A stretch of 64,000 bases of DNA from Streptomyces sp. NBC_01275 (GCF_026340655.1 NZ_JAPEOZ010000001.1:6882001-6946000); one strand, 5' to 3'; counted from the stretch's first letter, positions 54,547-62,601 are shown. The notes: generated by a model not told the origin, from the letters alone. A program made the numbers and translations.

Positions 54547-55629
54547 TCAGGCGGCGCGCTGTTCGTCGGTGCGGGTGAAGGCGTCGAACTGGGCGGGAGT
54601 GATCAGCCCGGACTCTCGCCATTCGGCGAGCAGATCGGCTTGCCCCTCGACGTCGTCGCACTTGGAGCACAGCCGTCCGGCCGGGCGGCGGGAGCGCGGG
54701 CCCGGCGGGCGCTGCCCCCACTTGCACGCGGGCAGGCCCGCGGCTTCCGTCTCGCGCTCCAGCTCCCGCAAGGGCTTGGTGGCGTGGGGGTAGAAGTACT
54801 CGATCTCGTCGAGTTCGCCGGGCTTGGCGAACGCTCCGCACAGGCACTCCCCGGACATGTGCAGGTGAGCGGTGACCTCGTTCAGGGGCAGTGCGTCCGG
54901 GGTGCACATCTGGTGTTCGGCGTGCTCGTGCGGGAGGGTGCAGCGGTGCCGGGCCCGGTATTCGCGCATGTGGGCGTCGGTCCAGTGCACGATCGGGGAC
55001 ACCCAGATCAGCGCGCCCTCACGGTCGACCTCTTCGGCGTTGCGGAATCGCCGGTGGGTCTCCGCCCACCGCATGCCGCCCAGGTAGACGACGTTGCGGG
55101 AACGCCCGCGCGAGCCGATGATCTGCCCGCGCAATCGCTGAAGGGGTTCGTCCTTGAGTCGGCGGTACATGACGGAGTGCCCGGCCGGGCCGGGGAAGCC
55201 CTTCCACACCGGGCGGCCGATGCTCTTGCCGCGGGTGGCGAGCACGTTGCCGAGCACGAGATCCCGATAGGAGTGCTTGGGGTGCAGCTCGTGCAGGGGC
55301 AGGCCCCAGGAGGCGACCACGTCGCGAACGTGCTGGGTGGTCTCCGGGATGCCGGTCCCGGTGTTGACGTGCGCGACCGCGTCCACCCGGCGGCGGAAGA
55401 GGTGGTTGACCACCACGGAGTCGTTGCCGCCGGAGAACAGCCCGACCGTGGCGACGACGGGGAAGGCGGCCAGGACGCGGTCGAGGATCGCGACCGAGCG
55501 GGCGATCGCCTCATCCAGCGTCATCGCTTCCGGCTCCGTCTCCGCTTTCGGAGGGCGGCCGGCGATCCGGTCGGCCATGCCCGGGAACATGTCCCCGACC
55601 GGTTGCCGGCGCTTGTTGCGAGAGGTCAT
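54547..55629 (-). CDS. PAPS-reductase-like ATP-pyrophosphatase with cysteine cluster
   Basis: 360 aa. PP-loop SGGNDS at 66-71 inside ATVGLFSGGNDSVVVNHLF; NTGTGIPET and YRDLVLGN follow the PAPS reductase/DndC pattern. GRSRNVVYLGGMRWAETHRR adds the usual substrate region. Seven cysteines (230, 242, 262, 264, 302, 321, 324) in the C-terminal half could hold an Fe-S cluster. Homologues adenylate or reduce sulfur substrates, and DndC/SspD-type members thiolate DNA. No dndB/D/E or sulfurtransferase genes are nearby. It lies in the transfer operon, 9 nt after the DUF2637 gene. Confidence 0.8.
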   Translation of the reverse strand: MTSRNKRRQPVGDMFPGMADRIAGRPPKAETEPEAMTLDEAIARSVAILDRVLAAFPVVATVGLFSGGNDSVVVNHLFRRRVDAVAHVNTGTGIPETTQHVRDVVASWGLPLHELHPKHSYRDLVLGNVLATRGKSIGRPVWKGFPGPAGHSVMYRRLKDEPLQRLRGQIIGSRGRSRNVVYLGGMRWAETHRRFRNAEEVDREGALIWVSPIVHWTDAHMREYRARHRCTLPHEHAEHQMCTPDALPLNEVTAHLHMSGECLCGAFAKPGELDEIEYFYPHATKPLRELERETEAAGLPACKWGQRPPGPRSRRPAGRLCSKCDDVEGQADLLAEWRESGLITPAQFDAFTRTDEQRAA

Positions 55630-55638
55630 GGCGTCTCC

Positions 55639-56508
55639 TCAACCGGCGATCGCGGCGGGGAAGTCGGCCAGGTACGGCTCACGCGCCTTGACCCGGCCCC
55701 GCGCCGTGCGCGCCGTCGACTCCGACCCGCCCAGCCCGACGGCGGTCATGGCCTGCGTCATCCGCGCCGAGCTCGGCTGCGTGAAATCCGACCCGTACAG
55801 CGCCCGCACCAACTGATCGACCCGGTTGGCGTAGACGACCGGCGTGCACAGATCGACGGCCGTCGACCGGGCGTCGACAGCGGCCGGTCCGGCGGTGACG
55901 GGCGTCGAACCCGCCTCGACGCCGACCGGCAGCGCGGCGAGCTCCGGCACCGGGTCCGGCTCGATCGCCGGGGGTGCGGGCGGTGCGGCGGGCAGGCGGT
56001 CGACGCTCACGTCGACGGGCGTCGAAGCCACGTCGACGCCCGGGGGCGGGAGGGTGACGGGCGTCGACGCGCGGCGTGCGAGGTAGGCGTGCACCTGACG
56101 CATCAACGCCCCGAACGCCAGCAGCGCGGCCACCGGAGGCACCGCGGCCACCACGTAGTCCAGAGCGTTGGCGTCCTTGCCGACCCCGGCGACGTTCAGC
56201 GCGATGGAAGCGCCGTCGCCCGCGGCGACCAGGCCGATCGCCCACCCGTCGACCTTGTGGGCGAGGGAGGCGCGCAGAATCAGCAGCTCGCCGATCACGA
56301 TGAACAGATCCACCGTGGCCGGCCACGCCCACGACCGCGCGACCGCTTCGGCCATGCCGTGGGCGGCGGCCACCTCCTGCAAGTGCTCATACGACAGCCA
56401 GAAGGCGACCGCGGTCAGCAGCACCGTGAGCACGGCCGCGATCGCGGTGATGGCCTTTTCCACGTCGACGGGCGTCGACGACGCGTCGACGTAGGCGGGC
56501 GCGCTCAT
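55639..56508 (-). CDS. DUF2637 family membrane protein (Spd-like)
   Basis: 289 aa. Four N-terminal membrane helices; HLQEVAAAHGMAEAVARSWA and WPATVDLFIVIGELLIL are DUF2637 hallmarks. The cytoplasmic linker repeats the peptide (A/G/S)STPV several times (about residues 10-15, 147-167, 203-222) and ends in a helical domain (VYANRVDQLVRALYGSDFTQ). DUF2637 proteins are routine next to AICE transfer genes; function unproven. ATGA overlap with the preceding gene. Confidence 0.8.
   Translation of the reverse strand: MSAPAYVDASSTPVDVEKAITAIAAVLTVLLTAVAFWLSYEHLQEVAAAHGMAEAVARSWAWPATVDLFIVIGELLILRASLAHKVDGWAIGLVAAGDGASIALNVAGVGKDANALDYVVAAVPPVAALLAFGALMRQVHAYLARRASTPVTLPPPGVDVASTPVDVSVDRLPAAPPAPPAIEPDPVPELAALPVGVEAGSTPVTAGPAAVDARSTAVDLCTPVVYANRVDQLVRALYGSDFTQPSSARMTQAMTAVGLGGSESTARTARGRVKAREPYLADFPAAIAG
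55855..56478. repeat. Dispersed GACGGGCGTCGA repeats inside the DUF2637 gene
   Basis: Exact copies at 55897-55908, 56014-56025, 56056-56067 and 56467-56478, plus the variant GACGGCCGTCGA at 55855-55866, often flanked by further GTCGAC palindromes. They encode the recurring STPV-type peptide. Confidence 0.6.
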
Positions 56509-56816
56509 GCCGCACCCGCTTGCGCCGTCGCCTGCTCGTAGGCGGCGAAGACGTGGAAGTCGACGCCGTGCACGGTCGCGTCGAACTCCAGCGACGACCG
56601 GTGACCGAATGCCTCGACGCGCATCAGGTCCACGTCGACGCCCAGCGCCTCACGCCACGCCTCCACCTTGACGGGACTGTCGAGCTGCACGCCCAACTCA
56701 CCCGCCGTGTGCCGGCTGACGGTGAAGTAGGCGGCGGGCAGATCCGGGTGACGGGCCAGGAGACCGGCCAGAGACGTGATGACGGCCCCCTGCCCGGCGA
56801 GGTCCTCGGCGCTCAT
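56505..56816 (-). CDS. Hypothetical element protein
   Basis: 103 aa. MSAEDLAGQGAVITSLAGLL start, a beta-rich middle (YFTVSRHTAGELGVQLDSPV) and EFDATVHGVDFHVFAAYEQA near the end. Family not recognised. Coupled by ATGA overlaps to both the 85-aa gene and the DUF2637 gene. Confidence 0.62.
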   Translation of the reverse strand: MSAEDLAGQGAVITSLAGLLARHPDLPAAYFTVSRHTAGELGVQLDSPVKVEAWREALGVDVDLMRVEAFGHRSSLEFDATVHGVDFHVFAAYEQATAQAGAA

Positions 56817-57070
56817 GCCGCCTCCCCCGCCACGACGCGGTTGGCGAGGGCCGCCCGCTCCGCCAGCACCCGGTGCCGGCCGCGGCGCACCCGCCGCTCG
56901 TCCAGCTCGCTCGGCGTCCGCTCGAGCAGGGCGATCTGAACGTCCAGAGCCTCGATGTCCGCGACGATCAGCGGCATCTCAGCCTCGATCGCGTCCAGCT
57001 CGGCGTCCGTCGGCTCCATCCAGTCGGCGAACGCCGTAACAGCTTCCTGAACAGTCACGATGTGATCCAT
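56813..57070 (-). CDS. Small helical element protein (DUF6284-like)
   Basis: 85 aa. MDHIVTVQEAVTAFADWMEP, then TDAELDAIEAEMPLIVADIE and SELDERRVRRGRHRVLAERA; mostly helical, acidic first half and basic second half. It resembles a small family common in streptomycete integrative elements (DUF6284 from memory). First gene after a terminator, so it opens the transfer operon. Confidence 0.65.
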   Translation of the reverse strand: MDHIVTVQEAVTAFADWMEPTDAELDAIEAEMPLIVADIEALDVQIALLERTPSELDERRVRRGRHRVLAERAALANRVVAGEAA

Positions 57071-57110
57071 TGGGTCGTGCTTCCTCTCTCAGGGGTGAAC
57101 GGCCCGAACA

Positions 57111-57142
57111 GCGGGCCCCGGAGTTGCACCTCCGGGGCCCGC
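57111..57142 (-). terminator. Terminator after the 59-aa gene
   Basis: 13-bp perfect stem gcgggccccggag (57111-57123) and ctccggggcccgc (57130-57142), 6-nt loop. Confidence 0.78.
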
Positions 57143-57238
57143 GCCGTTTATGGGGTTCAGCCGCACGCGACGTGCGGCACGGCCGCAGCAGCGGCCGAAG
57201 CGCCCCGGCCGAAGCGGCGGGGCGGACATGCGGGTTGG

Positions 57239-57418
57239 TCAGTGACGGAACGCGAAGCGCACCAGGGCGCTCGCGGCGTCGGTGCGGTCGACGACCTTGC
57301 CGGACTCCAGCTCTCCGGCGCGGGCCTCAAGGCGGTCCGCAGCCTGCTCGCGGCCGGCGTCACGCTGCACCTGAGCAGCGGCACGGTTCGAGGCGGCGGC
57401 ATTCTTCAAGCGGCTCAT
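57239..57418 (-). CDS. 59-aa helical element protein
   Basis: MSRLKNAAASNRAAAQVQRD, then REQAADRLEARAGELESGKV and a final RFAFRH. Predicted helical. GAAGGA lies 8 nt before the ATG at 57418, and a terminator follows the stop, which supports an independent small gene. Codon third positions are GC-rich like its neighbours. Function unknown. Confidence 0.6.
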   Translation of the reverse strand: MSRLKNAAASNRAAAQVQRDAGREQAADRLEARAGELESGKVVDRTDAASALVRFAFRH

Positions 57419-57886
57419 GAACAGTCCTTCGGCCGACGGATGAAGCTCGCGTGCGCGGCTCCCCTCAGCGCTGCTCGTACGCGACGAGCAGCGGAGGCAA
57501 CCGGCCCACAGCGCGCATCCGAACGCGCTGCGGTATCCCCGTGCGCGACGCCCGCCAGCCGAAGCTGGGGTCCGTCGTGCTCAGGAGGGGCTGTAGAAGG
57601 ACTCAGCGGGCGATGCTGTCCGTGTCGGTCCCACACGGCAGCGCCGAACGATGTCGTCGAAGCATCGGAACTCCTCGGTCGAAGGGAGGAAGGGAAAACA
57701 CTGCAAGGGGGACCGAGTCCCCACTCTCCGGCCGTTGCTCGCGGTCGCCGGGCCACCTCGCCAGTACGGGCCGAAACCCTGTTCTGCCTGGCCTTTAGCG
57801 GGATTGCAGCGTCCCCGCCCTCTGCTCGCGGAACGGCCTGCAAAGGGACGTTCCTTCGCACCGCTAACCGGAGTCAGCTCCGTGAG
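57419..57886. other. Long untranslated region between divergent element units
   Basis: About 470 bases without a convincing gene; the open frames on both strands are low-complexity shadows. A 20-codon minus-strand frame (57603-57665) preceded by GAGGAG could be a leader peptide but is weakly supported. This region should contain the promoter for the minus-strand transfer genes. Confidence 0.4.
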
Positions 57887-57934
57887 CTGGTGCGCACCAG
57901 AAGGTTTGCATCTGGTGCGCACCAGAGTCAAGGT
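57887..57934 (+). promoter_or_regulatory. Two identical 14-bp operators overlapping the XRE-TPR promoter
   Basis: CTGGTGCGCACCAG occurs at 57887-57900 and 57912-57925, 25 bp centre to centre. A promoter TTGCAT (57906-57911), 17-bp spacer, CAAGGT (57929-57934) has the second palindrome filling its spacer, so a bound repressor would block RNA polymerase. A related site lies before the GntR-Nudix gene. Confidence 0.7.
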
Positions 57935-58110
57935 GGTTCACTGATTCAGGTGGCGATCCGCCTTGCGGTGCACCTCAAGAAGACAGGTCGAGACGGGGGT
58001 CTCGGTACCTCACAGGACTTAACCCCCGTCCTGTTAACCCCTGTTGACCTGCAACAACGCGAGCCATGCTGGGATGGTGGGTGTATGGAGCTATCGCCGG
58101 ACGGTGGTCC

Positions 58111-59241
58111 GTGAGCACAGGACTTCGAAGCGCGCGAACGGCGCGGGGCTGGTCCCAGGAGCGACTGGTCCGAGAGATCGAGCAGTACGCCCGACGACAC
58201 GTCACTGACGTTGCTTCGACGGCGAGTCTGCGGGTGTACGTGTCCGAGTGGGAGAACGGCAAGCGCACCATCTCGGACCGCTATGCGGCCATCCTGCGCA
58301 GCCTTCTGGGAACCACGGACGCAGAGCTGAGGGGTGACGCATCGCAGGTCGCTGTGCCCGTGGTGGACGGCTATGACGAGTTGCTGAGCAGGATCGATTC
58401 AGCCAGCAGCATCAGCGGGTCCATGGTGCAAGCCTTCGAGGCGCAGACGGAGTTGCTCCGCACCATGGACCGTGAGCGCGGCGCTGCCAGCCTTGTGGAC
58501 CAGGTGACGGGGCATCTCTCCGCTCTTGAGGACGCGCTCAACTTCGCGGTGCTGCCGGGCGCGCGCCGCCCGATCGCGCTCGCGCTCGCGGGCGCGTCGA
58601 CCATGGCCGCGTGGCAGGCGATCGACTCGGGTGCGGTCGAACGAGCCTGGAGAAACTACGAGTTGGCGAAGCGCGCGGCGCGCGACGCTGAGGCTCCGAT
58701 GTATCTGGCTCACGCCATGGCGGAGCAGGCGTACGTACTGTGCGAGGCGGGCCGGCCAGCACTGGGGGTCGACCTGGTCCGCGATGCTCAACGCGTTCTC
58801 GGCGGGGACGGTTCGCCACGTCTTCGGGCGTGGCTGTTCGGCGCAGAAGCTGAGCTGTGCGCCCGCGCGGGGATGGACGACGACTGCCGGCGCGCCCTCG
58901 ATGCCGCTACGGAGTGCATCCCGGCGGGGTCGGGGGACCGTGACCCGGACATGCTGAGCATCTTCTTGAACGGTGCGCATCTGGCCCGTTGGCGTGGCAG
59001 CGTGCTTGCCCTGCTCGGTGACGGTGACGCCGTGAGTAGCCTCTACAGCGCCCTTGAGGTGGCAGACCCGACCTTCGTGCGGGCGCGCGCGGGACTGCAC
59101 ACCGATCTCGCGCAAGCCCATCTGGCACGAGCCGAGTACGACGACGCGCGCACCCACCTGAGGGAGGCTCGACTACTGGCGAACCGCACCAGCTCGGTGC
59201 GACAGCGCCGACGGGTGGACATGCTCAGTGCGCGGCTGTAA
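58111..59241 (+). CDS. XRE-family regulator with TPR-like C-terminus
   Basis: 376 aa from the GTG at 58111; starts at 58066 or 58081 are possible. HTH: LRSARTARGWSQERLVREIE and VYVSEWENGKRTISDRYAAI. The remainder is helical, TPR-like (AWRNYELAKRAARDAEAPMY, DARTHLREARLLANRTSSVR). Such proteins often bind a signal and switch element genes. In pSAM2 the KorSA target is the activator pra; this gene holds the equivalent regulatory position but is not homologous as far as I can tell. Overlaps the convergent GntR-Nudix gene by 17 nt. Confidence 0.8.
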   Translation: MSTGLRSARTARGWSQERLVREIEQYARRHVTDVASTASLRVYVSEWENGKRTISDRYAAILRSLLGTTDAELRGDASQVAVPVVDGYDELLSRIDSASSISGSMVQAFEAQTELLRTMDRERGAASLVDQVTGHLSALEDALNFAVLPGARRPIALALAGASTMAAWQAIDSGAVERAWRNYELAKRAARDAEAPMYLAHAMAEQAYVLCEAGRPALGVDLVRDAQRVLGGDGSPRLRAWLFGAEAELCARAGMDDDCRRALDAATECIPAGSGDRDPDMLSIFLNGAHLARWRGSVLALLGDGDAVSSLYSALEVADPTFVRARAGLHTDLAQAHLARAEYDDARTHLREARLLANRTSSVRQRRRVDMLSARL

Positions 59242-60013
59242 GCCCCTGCTTGCCACGGCTGGCCAAGATGTGAAGCAGGGCGACCAGCGTTCCGGAGCCC
59301 ATCAGCTCACCACGAGCCATGAGTCCTGGAATGTCGGCGAGCGGAACCCACTCGATGTGGCCCGCCTCTTCGAGATCCGTCGGAGAGCCGACCTGTTCAG
59401 CCCCGTGGCCCACGAAGATCTCGTGTGGCGAGTCCACCATGCCAATCATCGGCTGATAGGTGACCACATGCTCGAGTGACTTCGGTCGCCAACCGGTCTC
59501 CTCGACGACTTCCCGGAGCGCAGTCTCCGCCGCATCCTCCCCTTCGTCCACGATCCCGCCGGGGAGCTCCCAGCCGAATTGCTGCGGGACGAAGCGGTAC
59601 CGCCACAGCATGAGGACGCGGTCCTGGTCGTCGACCACGGCCGTGACGGCGACGTGGTGCAGCTTCACGACGTGGTGCTCGAACCGCTCGACGCCGGGGG
59701 GCTCCACATCCCAGACCTGAAGCTTGACCCAACGGTTGTCGTAGACGTCGCGCTCGCCATGGATGCGCCACGGCTCCAGACCCTCCGGGGTCCTCACGCT
59801 CACCAGTCCCGGAACGCGGTAGGCGCTCCGGCCCCGAACTTCCAGTGCACCCTCGGACACGAGACGGGCAAGCACCTGTCGCAGCGCCGTCCGGCCGATG
59901 CCGAGTTCCTCGGTCAGGGTGCGTTCGGACGGGAGCTTGGTGCCGGGGGCGTACTCGCCTGACGCGAGCCGTTCGTGGAGCGTCTCGTAGACCTTGGTCG
60001 TCTTCGGGCCCAT
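59225..60013 (-). CDS. GntR repressor fused to a Nudix hydrolase (KorSA-Pif-like fusion)
   Basis: 262 aa. Residues 1-69: GntR winged helix (SGEYAPGTKLPSERTLTEEL, then GIGRTALRQVLARLVSEGAL). Residues 80-250: Nudix fold of the ADP-ribose-pyrophosphatase type, with WRYRFVPQQFGWELPGG and the complete Nudix box at 152-175 (GGIVDEGEDAAETALREVVE, then ETGW). pSAM2 encodes these as separate proteins: KorSA, which represses transfer and replication, and Pif, which gives immunity against redundant transfer. One protein probably does both here. ATG at 60013 chosen because the GntR domain starts there. Confidence 0.9.
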   Translation of the reverse strand: MGPKTTKVYETLHERLASGEYAPGTKLPSERTLTEELGIGRTALRQVLARLVSEGALEVRGRSAYRVPGLVSVRTPEGLEPWRIHGERDVYDNRWVKLQVWDVEPPGVERFEHHVVKLHHVAVTAVVDDQDRVLMLWRYRFVPQQFGWELPGGIVDEGEDAAETALREVVEETGWRPKSLEHVVTYQPMIGMVDSPHEIFVGHGAEQVGSPTDLEEAGHIEWVPLADIPGLMARGELMGSGTLVALLHILASRGKQGLTAAH

Positions 60014-60037
60014 GCGCGGAACACTCTCCGTTCTGCC

Positions 60038-60051
60038 GTGGTGCGTACCAG
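60038..60051. promoter_or_regulatory. Operator variant upstream of the GntR-Nudix gene
   Basis: GTGGTGCGTACCAG matches the 57887/57912 palindrome at 12 of 14 positions. It lies 25 nt before the gene start, with a possible minus-strand -10 (TACGCT) beside it, fitting autorepression. Confidence 0.6.
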
Positions 60052-60061
60052 CGTAGCGGCC

Positions 60062-60235
60062 ATGGGGGCACGCACCCTCCAGCTGGCAACTCGGCGTCGG
60101 GTCATTGACTGGTTGTCCCGTCTTGCAGCACTTGAGGGACGCACGTGGGTGCGCATCGACATATGGCGCACGAAAACGAACCTGCACGCCTACTACGAGC
60201 GGCGAGCGGATGGGGTTCCAGCGCGTTCGCACTGA
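60062..60235 (+). CDS. Possible 57-aa protein divergent from the regulator
   Basis: Frame MGARTLQLATRRRVIDWLSR, then RIDIWRTKTNLHAYYERRAD. No ribosome-binding site stands out. The amino-acid composition is plausible for a small DNA-binding protein, but no family is recognised. Confidence 0.3.
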   Translation: MGARTLQLATRRRVIDWLSRLAALEGRTWVRIDIWRTKTNLHAYYERRADGVPARSH

Positions 60236-60582
60236 GGCTTCGGATGATCAGCGCTCAGGCTGGCTCGCCCAACGATCTGCTTGAGAGTTGGCCATGCCTC
60301 AGACCTCCTGCCCGTATCCGCGGAGGACGTAAGGGCGCGCAGCGTCACACCTTGTGTCGAAGGCGTACCAGGTCAGAGGTAGGCATCGGCCGCGTGAGCC
60401 CATCGAGTAGGGCGAATCCACGTGTTCACTGTTTTCCTTTTCAAGGAGTGGCAGCCAACTCGGCGTGCGAGCTCGGGAAACCTCCATTAACGTGGAGGGA
60501 TAAGCGACCGCGCGATCGAAGAGACATTCTCGAGGTACCGCCAAGCAGTAGTTGGCAGGCAAATGACTTGAGGCATCCTGCT
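60236..60582. other. Non-coding stretch before the subtilase gene
   Basis: About 350 bases with lower GC than the element backbone. One small hairpin, cctcca/tggagg (60481-60498), and no credible gene. It presumably holds the protease promoter. Confidence 0.4.
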
Positions 60583-61965
60583 ATGAACACAGAACGCGCG
60601 CTTCCGGAAGAGAGCTCCGGGCAAATACCTGGGGAAGTACTCATCGAGCTGGCTCCCTGGCTGGCGGGCATGGTTAATCCCTTCATTCCGGATCCTTCCG
60701 GCTCTGCGTCTCCCGTGACAACCCTAGGCGACCCAGAGATAGACAGCGTTCTGGGTGAGATAGGCGTGTGGTCGATCACGCGCTTGTTCTTCAGGGGGCC
60801 GCCTAAGTGGGATGGGGCCAGGTTTAAATCCGACCCTGATGAGGATCACGTTAGCTATAGACTGCGGTTCGATCCGGAAGTGCCTGTCGACGAGGCGGTA
60901 GCGCGCTTGCTAGATACGAAAGGCAAGCGCATTGAGTTGGCTACGTCGAATGACTGGTATGTGAGCCTGGCTGTGGACCGGTCAGCACATGAAACTTTCC
61001 CAACCCAGTGGAACCTAGAGGCAATTGACTGCCCGAGAGCGTGGAGGCGCACTTACGGTGAACCTCACGTCGTGGTTGCTGTTATCGACTCAGGTGTCGA
61101 CTTCAACCATGCAGACCTGCAATCCAACCTGCTGCAGGGTAAGAACTGTGTGGACTTCACGGGGAAGCAGTATCCAGCAGGTAGAGAGCTTATAGGCAAC
61201 TACCTGCGGGCCAGTGATCGTCCAGATGACGAAGTCGGGCACGGTACGCATGTCGCTGGCACGATCTCTTGCGAATGTAGCCATCTTGGTGGGGTGACGG
61301 GGATGACGCGACGCTGTCGGATACTGCCGGTACGCGTCCTCGCCACGGCATACGAGCCAGTCAGGCGTGAATATGAAACCGTCGGCAACATGGCTAACCT
61401 GGCAGCAGGAATTCGATGGTCAGTGGACTGCGGCGGGGCCAGCATTTTGAATATGAGCTTGGGTAGGGCGAAGAACAACGAATTCGTACTCCGGGCCATC
61501 CATCACGCTCAAGACCGCGGAAAGATTCTGGTCGCTGCTGCTGGAAACGAAGGTCACGCGAAGAATAGGAAGATGTATCCAGCGGGATACTCTGGAGTTA
61601 TTGCCGTCGGTGCGACTGACCTTGATAATCAGCGTGCCTACTTCTCGAACAGTGGAGACCACATCGTTGTGTGTGCTCCAGGTGTGGGAATTAGTTCCAC
61701 GCATCTCAGTAATGGGCATGACACGCACAGTGGAACTAGTTTTGCGGCCCCTCACGTGAGCGGTCTTGCTGCCCTGATGATCTCCATTGCGCCCGACTTG
61801 ACGGCGGAGGAAGTCTCGACAATCATCCGAGAGACGGCTACGCCATTGCGTCAAGACCAGGCAGACCCCCATCCGAATCAAAATTTCGGCTGGGGGCTGA
61901 TCAATGCTGAAGCGGCCCTGTCCCGAGTGATGGAGCACGGAAGCGTATCTGGCGGGCACTCGTGA
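60583..61965 (+). CDS. Cytoplasmic subtilisin-like (S8) serine protease, cargo
   Basis: 460 aa. No signal peptide. An N-terminal ~150-residue region includes a possible inhibitor/propeptide-like piece (residues 88-131: YRLRFDPEVPVDEAVARLLD). The S8 domain has Asp169 (VVAVIDSGVDFNH), His220 (DEVGHGTHVAG), oxyanion Asn322 (AAAGNEG) and Ser386 (HSGTSFAAPHVSG), all intact. GAGG precedes the ATG. GC and codon use are visibly lower than in neighbours, marking recent acquisition. A small gene follows 68 nt downstream. Intracellular subtilases in such positions are sometimes parts of defence or toxin systems; no direct evidence here. Confidence 0.88.
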   Translation: MNTERALPEESSGQIPGEVLIELAPWLAGMVNPFIPDPSGSASPVTTLGDPEIDSVLGEIGVWSITRLFFRGPPKWDGARFKSDPDEDHVSYRLRFDPEVPVDEAVARLLDTKGKRIELATSNDWYVSLAVDRSAHETFPTQWNLEAIDCPRAWRRTYGEPHVVVAVIDSGVDFNHADLQSNLLQGKNCVDFTGKQYPAGRELIGNYLRASDRPDDEVGHGTHVAGTISCECSHLGGVTGMTRRCRILPVRVLATAYEPVRREYETVGNMANLAAGIRWSVDCGGASILNMSLGRAKNNEFVLRAIHHAQDRGKILVAAAGNEGHAKNRKMYPAGYSGVIAVGATDLDNQRAYFSNSGDHIVVCAPGVGISSTHLSNGHDTHSGTSFAAPHVSGLAALMISIAPDLTAEEVSTIIRETATPLRQDQADPHPNQNFGWGLINAEAALSRVMEHGSVSGGHS

Positions 61966-62033
61966 CTGGACTGGTTCGTTGTCTGGTCGCAGAGGTGTAC
62001 GGCGAGGGCGTCGGATAGAAGGAGTAGGAGTCC

Positions 62034-62276
62034 ATGGCAGTTCGCGTGATCGTGGAACTGGATTCTAAGTCGGACTGGCGGAGAGTAGTCCCGCAATTGC
62101 AGACGGTATTCGGTGCCGAGGGTGCTGTGCCGCCAGTGGAGGGGTGGCCAGACCACATGGTGGTTCTCTTCCCGGATGGCACCCCCGACGCTATTTGCGA
62201 TGACCTGACGACGGACGTGCCGGAGATCTTGCGAGCGCATCCTGACGAGTATTTTGTCGGGGATCCCAGTATGTGA
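62034..62276 (+). CDS. Small partner protein downstream of the subtilase
   Basis: 80 aa: MAVRVIVELDSKSDWRRVVP, then HMVVLFPDGTPDAICDDLTT. AAGGAG precedes the ATG. The alternation of beta strand, helix and beta strand, with an acidic end, would suit an I9-propeptide-like inhibitor or chaperone acting in trans, but this is only a shape argument. Same lower GC as the protease, so probably acquired together. Confidence 0.65.
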   Translation: MAVRVIVELDSKSDWRRVVPQLQTVFGAEGAVPPVEGWPDHMVVLFPDGTPDAICDDLTTDVPEILRAHPDEYFVGDPSM

Positions 62277-62601
62277 TCGAAGGCATCGAGGCGCAGAGCT
62301 GCTCAAACCTCGGCGTCTCCGCACCTTCCCTGCCCTGCGCCTCGACGTCTCCCCCTGCTGGCGCATGCGTTACGTGCGTTCACGCGTTCGATTCTAGTTT
62401 CGGGTGTGAGGGTGAGCACCACCGGCCCCAGCAAAGTCTCGCTCCGGGCCCAGGTGTCACGGTGAGGCAGCTTCACCTGCGCAGACACCCCGCTGGCCCC
62501 CGTGGGCCGGGCCGTCTGTGGGCCGTCCGAGGGGGGCCCAGGACGACCAGGGATGACCAACAACGACTACCCCGCAGGACTTCCGGCCCAGGCCACGAGA
62601 T
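62277..62601. other. Right inner end of the element, no gene
   Basis: 325 bases between the small cargo gene and attR. Repeats of a gcgtt-type pentamer occur near 62368-62390, which might be integrase arm sites, and it should supply the promoter now driving rlmN. No coding frame convinces. Confidence 0.4.

Noticed and set aside
54547..55629. Complete Dnd or Ssp phosphorothioation system
   Set aside because: Only the DndC-like member is present; no dndA/B/D/E or ssp partners in the window.
54640..56541. 633-codon plus-strand open frame
   Set aside because: Antisense to the PAPS-reductase-like and DUF2637 genes; no recognisable domain.
57415..57861. 148-codon minus-strand open frame upstream of the 59-aa gene
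   Set aside because: No RBS, erratic composition, overlaps the probable promoter region.
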